Shown: positions 16,700 through 25,353, counted from the stretch's first letter. The stretch is 64,000 nt of DNA from Halomicrobium salinisoli (GCF_020405185.1 NZ_CP084463.1:434001-498000); one strand, 5' to 3'. Notes: generated by a model not told the origin, from the letters alone. Made by a program: numbers and translations.

Positions 16700-17491
16700 T
16701 CACACCTCCCCGAACAGGTCGACGAGGTCGGCGTAGTCGACCTCGCCGTTGCCGTTGTAGTCGTAGTACTCGGCGTTGTCGGTCATCGCGTCGCTCTCCA
16801 TGTTGTCGAAGTAGGTCACCACGTCGTCGTAGTCGACCTCGCCGTTGCCGTTGATGTCCTCGTACTCGCCGTCGCCGTCCGGGTCGGTCGGGCGCTCGTC
16901 GTTCCCGCCGACCGCCGGCGGACCGTCGCCCCCGTCGTCGTCACCGCCGGCGAAGCGGACCTCGACCAGGTCGATCCGGCCGCTGGCCTCGGGCCCGAAG
17001 GTGAGCCAGACGTCGTCGACGGCCGTCCGGTCGACGCCGGCCGCCTCGAGGTCGACGGCGACCGTCGAGACCGAGGTGCCGATCTCGTCGTCGGTCAGTT
17101 CGGGCAGGGCGTCCTCGACCCCGCCGACCTCGAGGCGGACGTCGTCCTCCTCGCCGCCGTCGGCGCCGCGAACCACCAGTTCCAGGCGGTCGTAGGCCGA
17201 GACGTCGCGGCCGACGTTGGTGCCGTACCAGCCGCCGCCGTCGTAGGCCAGCCGCAAGGCGGGGCCGTAGGACAGCCCCTGGCCGATGTCGACGACCGAG
17301 GCCTCCTCCGCCAGCTCGCCGGCGTCCGTCCACTCCCCGAGGTCGTTCTCCCCGGGCCACCCCGGGTCGCCGTCGAAGTCGTCGACGATCAGCGCCGACT
17401 CGTCGGACTGTCCGCTCGCTGTACTCGCGAGAATCGCCGTCCCGGCGACCCCCGTCGATACCCCCTTGATGAATGTGCGACGTCGTATCAC
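16700..17491 (-). CDS. Tat-exported protein with CBM-like module and dockerin-like repeats
   Basis: A 263-aa secreted protein. A Tat signal (IRRRTFIKGVSTGVAGTAILA) is followed by a galactose-fold/CBM-like module at residues 35-180, homologous to that of the neighbouring protein, then a Gly/Asp linker. The C-terminus has two calcium-loop repeats, DINGNGEVDYDDVVTYFDNM (212-231) and DYNGNGEVDYADLVDLFGEV (244-263). Each has the D-x-N-x-N-G-x-x-D-Y-x-D pattern of dockerin type I F-hands. Dockerins bind cohesins, and none is seen in the window. The start is GTG 17491. It is the first gene of a two-gene operon. Confidence 0.85.
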   Translation of the reverse strand: MIRRRTFIKGVSTGVAGTAILASTASGQSDESALIVDDFDGDPGWPGENDLGEWTDAGELAEEASVVDIGQGLSYGPALRLAYDGGGWYGTNVGRDVSAYDRLELVVRGADGGEEDDVRLEVGGVEDALPELTDDEIGTSVSTVAVDLEAAGVDRTAVDDVWLTFGPEASGRIDLVEVRFAGGDDDGGDGPPAVGGNDERPTDPDGDGEYEDINGNGEVDYDDVVTYFDNMESDAMTDNAEYYDYNGNGEVDYADLVDLFGEV

Positions 17492-17633
17492 AGTCTCCCC
17501 CTCGACCGTTCATATTTGGGGAACAGAAATAAATTTTGCCATTAGTTTCGGTGATAGAACGACGTCCAGCGAGGCGGGATCGCTCGCGGTGAACGGGGAA
17601 TCCGAGTCGGAAAAACAGCGACGACCGCCCGTC

Positions 17634-17951
17634 TCAGTTGGGCTGCGTCCGGCCCGTCGGTTCGCCCATCCGCGGCCGGGCGCCGGGTAACTCCGCGACG
17701 CACTGTCTGCAGAAGCGGTACCCCGACTCGTTGGACGTCCCGCACTCGGGGCAGCGACAGACGCCCGGACCGTCGTCGCCGGCCTCGGTGCGGGCCTCGG
17801 CGTCGGCCACTTCAGCGCGGCCCTCGGCGTCGCCCTCCGTCTCGCCGACCGCCGCCGTATCGCGACGAGCCCGGTAGGCGTACAGCAGGGTCAGCAGGTG
17901 CGCACCGAGGAGCGCCGCGATGGCGGTGAACACCCACTCGTTCCCCGGCAT
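17634..17951 (-). CDS. Membrane-anchored zinc-ribbon protein (DUF7577-like)
   Basis: A 105-aa protein with one N-terminal transmembrane helix (residues 4-22, WVFTAIAALLGAHLLTLLY), an acidic middle (35-65) and a C-terminal rubredoxin-like zinc ribbon with CRCPECGTSN and YRFCRQCVAEL, two CxxC knuckles. I recall this architecture as a haloarchaeal DUF7577 protein. The ribbon probably faces the cytoplasm. ATG 17951 (MPGNEWVF) starts the hydrophobic helix; the longer open frame upstream has no support. Function unknown. Confidence 0.78.
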   Translation of the reverse strand: MPGNEWVFTAIAALLGAHLLTLLYAYRARRDTAAVGETEGDAEGRAEVADAEARTEAGDDGPGVCRCPECGTSNESGYRFCRQCVAELPGARPRMGEPTGRTQPN

Positions 17952-18025
17952 GGACGATACTACGGATAGTCGACACTTCAGGGTTGCGTCCCGGGCCTTT
18001 AGGCGGATGACGGGCCAGGCCCGCC

Positions 18026-18703
18026 ATGGCTCACCGCGCCCTCGTCGCCTATCGCCGACCGCCGGACGCCTACGCGCTGCACTACGCCCACTGGGGGAGG
18101 GGACTGGCCGACGCGATCGGACCCGACGCGCCCTTCGGCGGCGTTCGCGAGGTTGCGGAATCGGACAGCGCCGTCGCCGAGCGCCTCGGCGTCGACCCGT
18201 CCGGAGGCTACGCGGGTCCTCCAACGCGGGTCGACTCCCGGCCGCTGGTCCGCCGGGCGACGCCCGAGGCGGTCCTCGCGGCGGTCGACCGGAGCGCGGA
18301 GACGCTCGTCGTCGTCGACCACGACTGGCAGACGCAGACGTACCTCGTCTGCCCGGTCGGCTTCGGGCCGGCGGACGACCCGGCCGATCCTGATTTCGTC
18401 TTCGCCCGACCCGACGGCGTCCGGCCGAGCCACGCGAGGCCGGGCTCGGGAGACGACCAGCGGGAGTCTGCTGGTGTCCTCGGGAGCGAAGCGAGCGAGG
18501 GCTTGGGAGACGACCGTCGGGAGTCTGCCAGTGATCCGACGGCGCTCCGCGAGTGGGTCGTCGAGACGCGGTCGGCGCTGGACGCGGCGGTCGCCCGCGA
18601 CACCCTCTCGCCGGACGCGGCGCGGGCGGCGTTCCGGCGCGCGCTGGCCGCGCGTGCGACGGTGTATCCGAGCGACGACGCGTCATTTTTACGCGCCGAC
18701 TGA
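18026..18703 (+). CDS. Haloarchaeal conserved protein (DUF6735-like) with in-frame repeat insert
   Basis: A 225-aa protein starting MAHRALVAYRRPPDAYALHYAHWG, a signature I recall for a haloarchaeal family of unknown function (DUF6735). The conserved core covers residues 1-130 (including LVVVDHDWQTQTYLVCPVGFGP) and the C-terminal helix DAARAAFRRALAARATVY. Between them, residues about 138-170, lies low-complexity sequence encoded by a duplicated DNA repeat (18444-18535) that looks like one of the local palindrome elements inserted in frame. nucS follows after 12 nt, and its TATA box lies inside the end of this gene. Confidence 0.75.
   Translation: MAHRALVAYRRPPDAYALHYAHWGRGLADAIGPDAPFGGVREVAESDSAVAERLGVDPSGGYAGPPTRVDSRPLVRRATPEAVLAAVDRSAETLVVVDHDWQTQTYLVCPVGFGPADDPADPDFVFARPDGVRPSHARPGSGDDQRESAGVLGSEASEGLGDDRRESASDPTALREWVVETRSALDAAVARDTLSPDAARAAFRRALAARATVYPSDDASFLRAD
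18444..18535. repeat. Duplicated repeat embedded in a coding sequence
   Basis: Two near-identical segments, each GGGAGACGACC followed by CGGGAGTCTGC, start near 18448 and 18505 and flank a GGGAGCGAAGCGAGCG core. They add Ser/Gly/Asp/Glu residues to the DUF6735-like protein without breaking the frame. Confidence 0.65.
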
Positions 18704-18715
18704 CTACACAATCGC

Positions 18716-19444
18716 GTGACGACCGTCGAGCGCGACCCGCAGTCGCTGTCGGACCCGACCGCCGCCGAGGCCCGGTCACTGATCGAGCGCGGCATGGACG
18801 CGGAGGCCCTGGTGACCGTCTTCGGTCGCTGTACCGTCGAGTACGAGGGCCGAGCGGCCAGCACGCTCGGGCCGGGCGACCGCCACGTGATGCTCAAGCC
18901 CGACGGGGCCGCCCTGGTCCACACCGACGAGGGCCAGCAGCCGGTCAACTGGCAGCCGCCGGGCTGTGACCACGCCGTCGACGTCGCGGACGGCGACCTG
19001 GTGGTCGAGAGCGACCGCGAGTCGCCCGACGAGCACCTCCACGTGACCTTCGAGCGGGTGGCCCACGTCGCGGCCTTCGACGTGGTCGACCCCGAGGACC
19101 TCGCGCTGACCGGGACCGAGGAGGACCTCCGTCAGCGGATCCTCGACGAGCCGGCGCTGGTCGAACCCGGCTTCGTCCCGCTGTCGACCGAGCGGACGAC
19201 CCCGGCCGGCGCGGTCGACATCTACGGCGAGGACGGCGACGGCCGGACGGTCGTCGTCGAACTGAAGCGCCGCCGGGTCGGCCCCGACGCGGTCGGTCAG
19301 CTCGGCCGGTACGTCGACGCCCTCGAGCGGGACCTCCACGACGACGCCGAGGTGCGCGGGATCCTGGTGGCGCCCTCGGTCACCGACCGGGCGCGGGACC
19401 TGCTCGCGGAGCGCGGGCTGGAGTTCGTCTCGCTTGAGCCCTAG
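18716..19444 (+). CDS. nucS: Endonuclease NucS (EndoMS)
   Basis: NucS/EndoMS cuts both strands at mismatched bases and works with PCNA in archaeal and actinobacterial mismatch repair. The 242-aa protein has an N-terminal beta-domain (VFGRCTVEYEGRAAS, MLKPDGAALVHTDEGQQPVNW) and a C-terminal RecB-like nuclease domain (residues 150-242) with GAVDIYGEDG, VVELKRRRVGPDAVGQLGRYV: the aspartate, the E-x-K pair and the glutamine of the active site. It starts at GTG 18716, 27 nt after a TTTTTAC box at 18686-18692, so it is leaderless. Its 3' end overlaps the HalOD1 gene by 4 nt on the opposite strand. Confidence 0.95.
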   Translation: MTTVERDPQSLSDPTAAEARSLIERGMDAEALVTVFGRCTVEYEGRAASTLGPGDRHVMLKPDGAALVHTDEGQQPVNWQPPGCDHAVDVADGDLVVESDRESPDEHLHVTFERVAHVAAFDVVDPEDLALTGTEEDLRQRILDEPALVEPGFVPLSTERTTPAGAVDIYGEDGDGRTVVVELKRRRVGPDAVGQLGRYVDALERDLHDDAEVRGILVAPSVTDRARDLLAERGLEFVSLEP

Positions 19445-19728
19445 TCCTCCACGTCGGCGTCCTCGTGGACGCTGACGGTCCCCGACGCGGTCACGACGAC
19501 CCAGAACTCCCGGTACTTGAACGCGACGACCCCCTCTCCGCGGTCGTCGAACAGCCGCTCCAGCGCCTCGAGGTCGACGGCCTCGTACAGCGGCGGGAAA
19601 CCGTCGACCGGGACGCCCCGGACCGAGGCGACCGACCGAGCGACGACCGTCGCGATCGATTCCTCGTCGCCGACTGCGGTCCGGACCAGCGGCGTCTCTT
19701 CCCAGGGCCGATCGTGAACCTGTTCCAT
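19441..19728 (-). CDS. HalOD1 output-domain protein
   Basis: A 95-aa stand-alone HalOD1 domain: TVVARSVASVRGVPVDGFPPLYEAVDLEALERLF followed by GVVAFKYREFWVVVTASGTVSV. The domain is common in haloarchaea, alone or at the end of signalling proteins; its biochemical role is unknown. It is divergent from the Bat-type regulator at 19830, and an 18-bp palindrome lies in the shared 101-nt gap, so the two may be co-regulated. Confidence 0.85.
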   Translation of the reverse strand: MEQVHDRPWEETPLVRTAVGDEESIATVVARSVASVRGVPVDGFPPLYEAVDLEALERLFDDRGEGVVAFKYREFWVVVTASGTVSVHEDADVED

Positions 19729-19765
19729 GGACCTAGTCGCTGGGTCGTCGCCACCAAAGGCGATT

Positions 19766-19783
19766 GGGCTAGACGTCTAGCCC
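19766..19783. promoter_or_regulatory. Perfect 18-bp palindrome between divergent regulator genes
   Basis: GGGCTAGACGTCTAGCCC is a perfect palindrome without a spacer. It lies about 12-15 bp upstream of the likely TATA region (about 19796-19802) of the Bat-type gene, whose ATG is 19830. The size and place fit a binding site for a dimeric regulator. Confidence 0.6.
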
Positions 19784-19829
19784 ACACCGACGGGAAGATA
19801 CATGGTCTCCGAATAGTATTGGTGATCTT

Positions 19830-20537
19830 ATGGGAGTGGACGCCAGTCGGGCCCACACGCCCGCCACGAGAGTCGAGTTCTCCTTCGCCGCGTCCCGCGA
19901 CGACCTGCCGTTCGTCGAGCTCGCCGTGGCCGAGTCCTGTTCGGTCCGCCTCGAGGAACTCGTCCCGCGCGGAGACGACCGCTACGCGGAGTTCTTCAGC
20001 GTCCGCGGCGCCGATCCCGACCGGGTGCTCGCTCGGATCGAACCGGTCGACGGTCTGGACGCGGAACTGATCGCGGGGAGCGCCGACGGCGGGCTGTTCG
20101 AGTTCCTCCTGACCGGCCGCGACTGCCCGGTGGTGACCCTCGCCGAAGCGGGCGCGCTCCCGCGGGGCGCCCGGAGCGTCGACGGCGGCGCCCGCATCGT
20201 GGCCGAGGTGCCCGGCTCCGGGGACGTCGGGGCCGTCGTCGACGCGTTCGCGGACGACTATCCGTCGGCCGAACTGGTGACCAAGTGCGAGGGGACGGAG
20301 CCGACGACGATCTTCGGCGAGTGGGACCTGCTGGCCGCGCTGGACCGGCGGCTCACCGATCGCCAGCGGGAGACCATCGCGGCCGCGTACGAGGCCGGCT
20401 ACTACGAGTGGCCCCGCGAGGCCACCGCCGAGGAGGTGGCCGCCGACCTCGGCGTCGCGGGCGCCACCTTCCACAAGCACCTCCGGGCCGCCGAGCGAAA
20501 GCTCGTCGCCACGCTGGCCGAGTACGCCGGCGACTAG
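19830..20537 (+). CDS. Bacterio-opsin activator-type HTH_10 transcriptional regulator
   Basis: A 235-aa regulator of the Bat family. Residues 1-160 form a sensory/regulatory domain (RVEFSFAASRDDLPFVELAVAE). The C-terminal HTH_10 domain is classic: LTDRQRETIAAAYEAGYYEWPREATAEEVAADLGVAGATFHKHLRAAERKL. There is no PAS or GAF domain, so it is the short form of the family. It follows a palindrome that may be its own operator. The gene stops 17 nt before the converging mutS stop. Confidence 0.9.
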   Translation: MGVDASRAHTPATRVEFSFAASRDDLPFVELAVAESCSVRLEELVPRGDDRYAEFFSVRGADPDRVLARIEPVDGLDAELIAGSADGGLFEFLLTGRDCPVVTLAEAGALPRGARSVDGGARIVAEVPGSGDVGAVVDAFADDYPSAELVTKCEGTEPTTIFGEWDLLAALDRRLTDRQRETIAAAYEAGYYEWPREATAEEVAADLGVAGATFHKHLRAAERKLVATLAEYAGD

Positions 20538-20553
20538 CCGTCCGGTCGCTCTC

Positions 20554-23298
20554 TCAGTCCTCCGTCCGGTCTTTCAGCTCGGCGAGCGCGTTCATCGCCT
20601 CCAGCGGCGTCATCGTCGCCACGTCCAGTTCACGGAGCCGCTCGCGGACGGGGTCGTCGGCCGTCACCGCTCCGTCGTCGCGTCCGCCCTCCTCGCCGGC
20701 CGCGGCGTCCGTCCACTGTTCCAGTGAGGTGGCAGCATCGCCGTCGGCGCCGTTCGTCGCCGCGCCGGTCCCGTCTGATCCGTCGACTCCGGCGGGGGCG
20801 TGCCCGTTCGCTCCGACGCCGACGTCCTCGTGCGTCCCCGCGTCGGCGCCCCCGCCGTCCAGCAGGTCCCGGGAGCGCTCGACGACGGCGTCGGGGACGC
20901 CGGCCATGCTGGCCACCTCGACGCCGTAGGAGGCCGCTGCCGCTCCCTCGGCGACGGAGTGCTCGAAGACCACGTCGCCGTCGACCCGGCGGGTCTCGAA
21001 GTGGAGGTTGACGGCCCCCGGCAGGTCCGCCGCCGTCTCCGTGAGGTCGTGGTGGTGGGTCGCGAACAGGGTGTACGCCCCCACCTCGTCGTGGACGTAC
21101 TCGGTGACGGCGCGGGCGATGGCGAGCCCGTCCGCCGTGGAGGTGCCGCGGCCCACCTCGTCGAGCAGGATCAGCGAGTCCCCGGTGGCGCCGTGGAGGA
21201 TGTCCGAGAGCTCGTCCATCTCGATCATGAACGTCGAGCGACCGCCGGCGATGTCGTCGCTGGCGCCGACGCGGGTAAACACCCGGTCGACGACCGGCAG
21301 CGCCGCCGACCGCGCCGGGACGAAGCTGCCGGCCTGGGCGAGCACGCACAAGAGCGCCACCTGGCGCATGTAGGTGGACTTCCCGCTCATGTTGGGGCCC
21401 GTGATCACCGCGAGGAAGCGCTCGCGGTCCATCTCGGTTCCGTTGGGGACGAACGACGCCTCGGTCCGCTCGACGACGGGGTGGCGCCCGGCTTCCACGT
21501 CGAACCCGTCGGCGCCGACCGTCGGCCGGCAGTAGTCGTGGTTGGCCGCCACCTCGGCGAAGGCCACCAGCGCGTCCAGCGTCGCCAGCCGGTCGGCCAG
21601 CGCCTGCACGCGCTCGGACTCGGCGGCGACGGCGTCGCGGACCTCGCGGAACAGCTCGTACTCCAGGTCGTCGGCGGCCGACTCCGCGCGGAGGATCTCC
21701 TCCTCGCGCTCCTTCAGTTCGGGCGTGTAGAAGCGCTCGGAGTTCTTCAGGGTCTGGCGGCGCTGGTAGTCGTCGGGTACTCGGTCGAGGTTCGGGTCGG
21801 TCACCTCGATGTAGTAGCCGTGGACGGAGTTGTGGCCGACCTTCAGCGAGTCGACGCCCGTCCGCTCGCGCTCCTGGGCTTCGAGGTCCTCGATCCAGGA
21901 CTTGCCCGACCGCTCGGTCTCGCGGAGGTCGTCGAGCGTCTCGTCGTAGCCCCGCCTGATCACGTCGCCCTCGGTCACCTCCGGGGGCGGGTCCTCCCGG
22001 ATCGCGGCCTCGATCTCCTCGCGCACTTCGGTCAGGGGATCGATCGTCTCGTGGAGGTCGGCCAGCAGGTCGCTGTCCGCGCCGGACAGCGCCTCGCGGA
22101 CGTCCGGGACGACCGACAGCGACGCCGCAAGCGAGCGGAGGTCGCGGGCGTTGGCCCGCCCCCTGGCGACCCGGGAGATCAGCCGCTCTACGTCGTAGAC
22201 GTCGGCCAGCAGCCCGTGGAGTCGCTCGCGCGTCCGGACGTCTCGCACGAGCTCCCCGACCGCGCCGTGGCGGCGCTGGATGCGCTCCTCGTCGACCAGC
22301 GGCCGGCGGAGCCAGTCGCTGAGCTGTCGCCGGCCCAGCGCGCAGGCGGTCTCGTCGACGGTGTCCACGAGCGTCCGGCCCTCGTGACCCCGTACCGAGC
22401 GACGCTCGAAGACCTCCAGGCTGTCGAGCGCCACCGCGTCCAGCAGCATGTACTCGCGCGGGTCGTAGCGCGTCAGGTGGTTCAGATACTCCAGGCGGCT
22501 GTCCTCGCCCTCGGCGATCTCGTCGCTGGTGCCGGCCCCGCCGCCGCGGGTGTACTCGGCGTACTCCAGCAGGGCGCCGCAGGCCCGCACCTCCACGTCG
22601 TCGGCCAGCAGCGTCTCCGGGTCCCCGAAGTACGCCCGCACCCGCTCGCCGGCGGCCTCGCGGTCGAAGACGGCCTCGTCGTAGGGCGAGACCTGACACT
22701 CCGGGCCGAACACGCCGGCGTCGTCGACGTTCGGGCCGACGATGGCCTCGGCCGGGGCGAAGCGGTCGGCTTCGTCGGCGATCGTGTCGACGTCGGCCGC
22801 GCTCGTCGCGTAGAAGTCCCCCGTCGAGACGTCCAGCAGCGCCAGCCCGTAGCGGCGGCCGTCCGTGGCCAGCGCCGCCGCGTAGTTGTTGTCCGGGCTC
22901 TTCAGCAGCTCGTCCTCGGTGAGGGTCCCGGGCGTGATGACCCGCGTGACCGCCCGCTCGACGACGCCGCTGACCTCGTCGGGGTCCTCCACCTGGTCGG
23001 CGACGGCGACCCGGTAGCCCGCGTCCAAAAGCGTCTCCACGTAGCTCTCGGCGTTGTCGATGGGGACGCCCGCCATCGCGTACTCGCCGGTGGAGTCCTC
23101 GCGCTTCGTGAGGGTGATCTCGCAGAGCCGCGCGACCCGCTCGGCCGCCTCGCAGAACGCTTCGTAGAAGTCCCCCACCTGAAAGAGCACGAGCGAGTCG
23201 TCGTAGCGCCGACAGAGCTCGTAGTACTGGCTCATCATCGGCGTCAGGTCCTCGGCCTGCTCGGCCATCTTCTCCGGTGGCCCCAGCGCCGCGTCCAT
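20554..23298 (-). CDS. mutS: DNA mismatch repair protein MutS (first copy)
   Basis: A 914-aa MutS1. The mismatch-reading F-x-E motif is F44-Y45-E46 in QVGDFYEAF. The connector, lever and clamp domains follow, then the ATPase with Walker [12 protein letters not shown], Walker [14 protein letters not shown] and the ATHHHDL signature. The last 110 residues are a Gly/Asp/Ala-rich linker and a C-terminal [21 protein letters not shown] dimerisation motif. ATG 23298 is 28 nt below a TATATC box, so the message is leaderless; an internal ATG at 23268 is a weaker choice. A paralogue lies at 39224-41938. No mutL is in the window. Confidence 0.96.
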   Translation of the reverse strand: MDAALGPPEKMAEQAEDLTPMMSQYYELCRRYDDSLVLFQVGDFYEAFCEAAERVARLCEITLTKREDSTGEYAMAGVPIDNAESYVETLLDAGYRVAVADQVEDPDEVSGVVERAVTRVITPGTLTEDELLKSPDNNYAAALATDGRRYGLALLDVSTGDFYATSAADVDTIADEADRFAPAEAIVGPNVDDAGVFGPECQVSPYDEAVFDREAAGERVRAYFGDPETLLADDVEVRACGALLEYAEYTRGGGAGTSDEIAEGEDSRLEYLNHLTRYDPREYMLLDAVALDSLEVFERRSVRGHEGRTLVDTVDETACALGRRQLSDWLRRPLVDEERIQRRHGAVGELVRDVRTRERLHGLLADVYDVERLISRVARGRANARDLRSLAASLSVVPDVREALSGADSDLLADLHETIDPLTEVREEIEAAIREDPPPEVTEGDVIRRGYDETLDDLRETERSGKSWIEDLEAQERERTGVDSLKVGHNSVHGYYIEVTDPNLDRVPDDYQRRQTLKNSERFYTPELKEREEEILRAESAADDLEYELFREVRDAVAAESERVQALADRLATLDALVAFAEVAANHDYCRPTVGADGFDVEAGRHPVVERTEASFVPNGTEMDRERFLAVITGPNMSGKSTYMRQVALLCVLAQAGSFVPARSAALPVVDRVFTRVGASDDIAGGRSTFMIEMDELSDILHGATGDSLILLDEVGRGTSTADGLAIARAVTEYVHDEVGAYTLFATHHHDLTETAADLPGAVNLHFETRRVDGDVVFEHSVAEGAAAASYGVEVASMAGVPDAVVERSRDLLDGGGADAGTHEDVGVGANGHAPAGVDGSDGTGAATNGADGDAATSLEQWTDAAAGEEGGRDDGAVTADDPVRERLRELDVATMTPLEAMNALAELKDRTED

Positions 23299-23322
23299 GT
23301 GCGACCCCGGGCGTCCGCGGTA

Positions 23323-23328
23323 GATATA
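23323..23328 (-). promoter_or_regulatory. TATA box for mutS
   Basis: TATATC on the minus strand is centred 28 nt before ATG 23298. The tandem array begins about 40 bp upstream of this box. Confidence 0.6.
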
Positions 23329-23366
23329 CCCTGGGATCGACCACTGTCGAAGCGAAGCTCCCACGT

Positions 23367-23799
23367 GGCTCGCCTCGCGTCGCTCGGCTTACCGCCGTCA
23401 GAGAGAACTCCGACGAGGCTCGCCTCGCGTCGCTCGGCTTACCGCCGTCAGAGAGAACTCCGACGAGGCTCGCCTCGCGTCGCTCGGCTTACCGCCGTCA
23501 GAGAGAACTCCGACGAGGCTCGCCTCGCGTCGCTCGGCTTACCGCCGTCAGAGAGAACTCCGACGAGGCTCGCCTCGCGTCGCTCGGCTTACCGCCGTCA
23601 GAGAGAACTCCGACGAGGCTCGCCTCGCGTCGCTCGGCTTACCGCCGTCAGAGAGAACTCCGACGAGGCTCGCCTCGCGTCGCTCGGCTTACCGCCGTCA
23701 GAGAGAACTCCGACGAGGCTCGCCTCGCGTCGCTCGGCTTACCGCCGTCAGAGAGAACTCCGACGAGGCTCGCCTCGCGTCGCTCGGCTTACCGCCGTC
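23367..23799. repeat. Exact 50-bp tandem repeat array, about 8.7 units
   Basis: The unit has a period of exactly 50 bp: CGCCTCGCGT starts at 23371, 23421, 23471, 23521, 23571, 23621, 23671, 23721 and 23771. The inner units appear identical; only the outer ends diverge. Each unit contains CGAGGC-TC-GCCTCG, a 6-bp hairpin, and a TCGCGTCGCTCGG core related to the palindromes elsewhere in the window. There are no variable spacers, so it is not CRISPR. Because 50 is not a multiple of 3, each frame reads a different peptide in successive units; the frames stay open only because the unit lacks stops. I see no gene in 23299-23953. Confidence 0.95.
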
Positions 23800-23918
23800 C
23801 ACGGGTCCGTCGGCCGAAGTCGGTCCCCGTTCCGCTTCCCGCTGCCGATTCTCCCGGAATCGGACCAAAAGCGGCTGAGCGTGCTCGTGGGGGTATTTTA
23901 CTCCCGTATTTTGGGGAA

Positions 23919-23926
23919 GATATTTA
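23919..23926 (+). promoter_or_regulatory. TATA box for the membrane protein gene
   Basis: GATATTTA is centred about 31 nt before ATG 23954. This places the promoter clear of the tandem array. Confidence 0.5.
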
Positions 23927-23953
23927 CCGGGGCGCCATGCAGGTCCGGGCGAC

Positions 23954-24799
23954 ATGGCCATCGAGATCAGCGACGCCCTGAAGGGCGGTTTCCGACGGTT
24001 CGCCAGCCGCACCGGGGCGGTCCTCGCCCTCGGATACCTCCTCGCGTTCGCCGTCTACATGATCGGGTACTTCGGCCTCCTGGCCGGGGCTTACGCGCGG
24101 CTGGACGTGGGAGTGCCGACGCCCGGCCCGGTGCCGGACCTCCCGATCGCTGCGGCCGCCGCAGTCGTCCTCGGGGGGCTGCTGACGATGACGTACCTGT
24201 CCGTGGTCGCGATCAGGACGTTCGTCGCCGGGTCCCGGTCCTCGTTCCCCGCGGGTGCCCTCTCCCGGAACGTGCCCTTCGCGGTCGGTAACATGATCGC
24301 CGGCGGCATCGCGCTGATGCTCCTGACGGGCGCGCTGGTCGCGGTTCCCGTCGCCGTCGCCGCCGTGGCCCTCGACGGCCTCGCCTCGGGGCTCGTCGGC
24401 CTCGTGGCGGGCCTCGCGGCCGCTGTCGCCGCCCTCTACCTGACCGTGGCCCTGATCTTCATGCCGATGTACGTCGCCGCCGAGGGGACCTCCTTCGTGG
24501 CCGGTCTCCGCCGGAGCTGGGCACTGACCCGGGGCGAGCGGCTCTCGGTATTCCTGCTGTATCTGGTCCTCGTGGTGCTGGTGTTCGGGGCGAGCATCCC
24601 GCTCGGGATCCTCAGTTTCGTCGCAGCACTCGCCGGTGCCGGGATGATCGTCGCCCAGCTGCTCAACGTCGTGCTGATCGCTCCGTTCACGATGTTCCAG
24701 CTGGCCGTCTTCTCGGTCGCCTTCCAGCAGCTCCGCGCCGGCGGCGCGTCGGATTCGGGCGGTGCCGCCCCGGCCGACGCGTCGGGCACGCCGGCCTGA
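23954..24799 (+). CDS. Multi-pass membrane protein (DUF7847-like)
   Basis: A 281-aa integral membrane protein with about six hydrophobic segments (approximately residues 20-45, 62-90, 112-135, 140-175, 196-220 and 225-255). It starts MAIEISDALKGGFRRFASRTG and has a conserved cytoplasmic-looking loop FVAGLRRSWALTRGERLSVF before the fifth segment, a feature of the haloarchaeal DUF7847 group related to glycerophosphodiester phosphodiesterase membrane domains (from memory). The tail is Gly/Ala/Asp-rich. No transport or catalytic residues are recognisable. A thioredoxin-like gene follows after 61 nt. Confidence 0.72.
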   Translation: MAIEISDALKGGFRRFASRTGAVLALGYLLAFAVYMIGYFGLLAGAYARLDVGVPTPGPVPDLPIAAAAAVVLGGLLTMTYLSVVAIRTFVAGSRSSFPAGALSRNVPFAVGNMIAGGIALMLLTGALVAVPVAVAAVALDGLASGLVGLVAGLAAAVAALYLTVALIFMPMYVAAEGTSFVAGLRRSWALTRGERLSVFLLYLVLVVLVFGASIPLGILSFVAALAGAGMIVAQLLNVVLIAPFTMFQLAVFSVAFQQLRAGGASDSGGAAPADASGTPA

Positions 24800-24860
24800 T
24801 CTGGCGACCGCCGCGCACAGTCATGAAACCCTTACCCCCGCTCGCCGCCTCTGTCCTTCC

Positions 24861-25190
24861 ATGGCAACGACAGACAGCGAGCGGCCAGTCTCGCTCGACG
24901 ACGAGGACGACCTCGACGCCCTCGTCGCCGACCACGACCGCGTCCTCGTCGAGTTCCACACGGACGGCTGTTCGATGTGCGACGCGATGCAGCCCGTGCT
25001 GGGCAACGTCGCCCGCGCGAGCGGCGTCGCCGTGGCGACGATGAACCCCCGCGACGACCCCGTGCTGGTCGACGAGTACGACGTCCGGTCGGTCCCGAAG
25101 CTCCTGTACTTCGAGGACGGGGAGCTCCGGGACACCCTCGAGGAGGGCTTCGTCCCGACCGACGACGTGCTGACGTTCGTCGGCGAGTGA
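24861..25190 (+). CDS. Thioredoxin-family protein
   Basis: A 109-aa cytoplasmic thioredoxin-fold protein. The active site is C37-S-M-C40 in FHTDGCSMCDAMQPVL, unlike the usual CGPC, and the cis-proline follows in VRSVPKLLYFEDGE. The N-terminal 20 residues are acidic. It probably reduces disulfides or senses thiol state, but the unusual dipeptide means its redox potential and partner are uncertain. ATG 24861 begins the conserved part. It converges on the TRASH protein gene 13 nt downstream. Confidence 0.9.
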   Translation: MATTDSERPVSLDDEDDLDALVADHDRVLVEFHTDGCSMCDAMQPVLGNVARASGVAVATMNPRDDPVLVDEYDVRSVPKLLYFEDGELRDTLEEGFVPTDDVLTFVGE

Positions 25191-25203
25191 GAACAGTCGG
25201 CGG

Positions 25204-25353
25204 TCAGCGATCGGCCGCCGCGTACGTCTCCGGTTTCGACTCGAAGACGGCCTTGCACTCCGCGGAGCAGCACTCGTAGCGCTCGCCGCCGTATCGCGCC
25301 TCGATCCGTTCGGCGGGCTGGGTCGCGCCGCCGCAGACGGCGCACTCGGTCAC
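25204..25353 (-). CDS. Small TRASH/YHS-like metal-binding protein
   Basis: A 49-aa protein starting at GTG 25353, whose GTGA overlaps the stop of the TIM-barrel gene upstream. It has four clustered cysteines in two pairs (ECAVCGG and YECCSAECK) and a following VFESKPETY, the pattern of a TRASH/YHS domain, which binds metal ions and often acts as a metal sensor or chaperone. It is the last gene of the ebo-like minus-strand operon. Whether it serves the pathway or metal supply is unknown. Confidence 0.8.
   Translation of the reverse strand: MTECAVCGGATQPAERIEARYGGERYECCSAECKAVFESKPETYAAADR

Noticed and set aside
23367..23799. CRISPR array
   Set aside because: The units are contiguous 50-bp direct repeats with no variable spacers and no cas genes nearby.
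20800..24291. A very long plus-strand open frame across mutS and the tandem array
   Set aside because: It is antisense to mutS, a gene with full motifs; long antisense frames are expected from the strong GC3 bias, and the 50-bp array keeps frames open only because the unit lacks stops.
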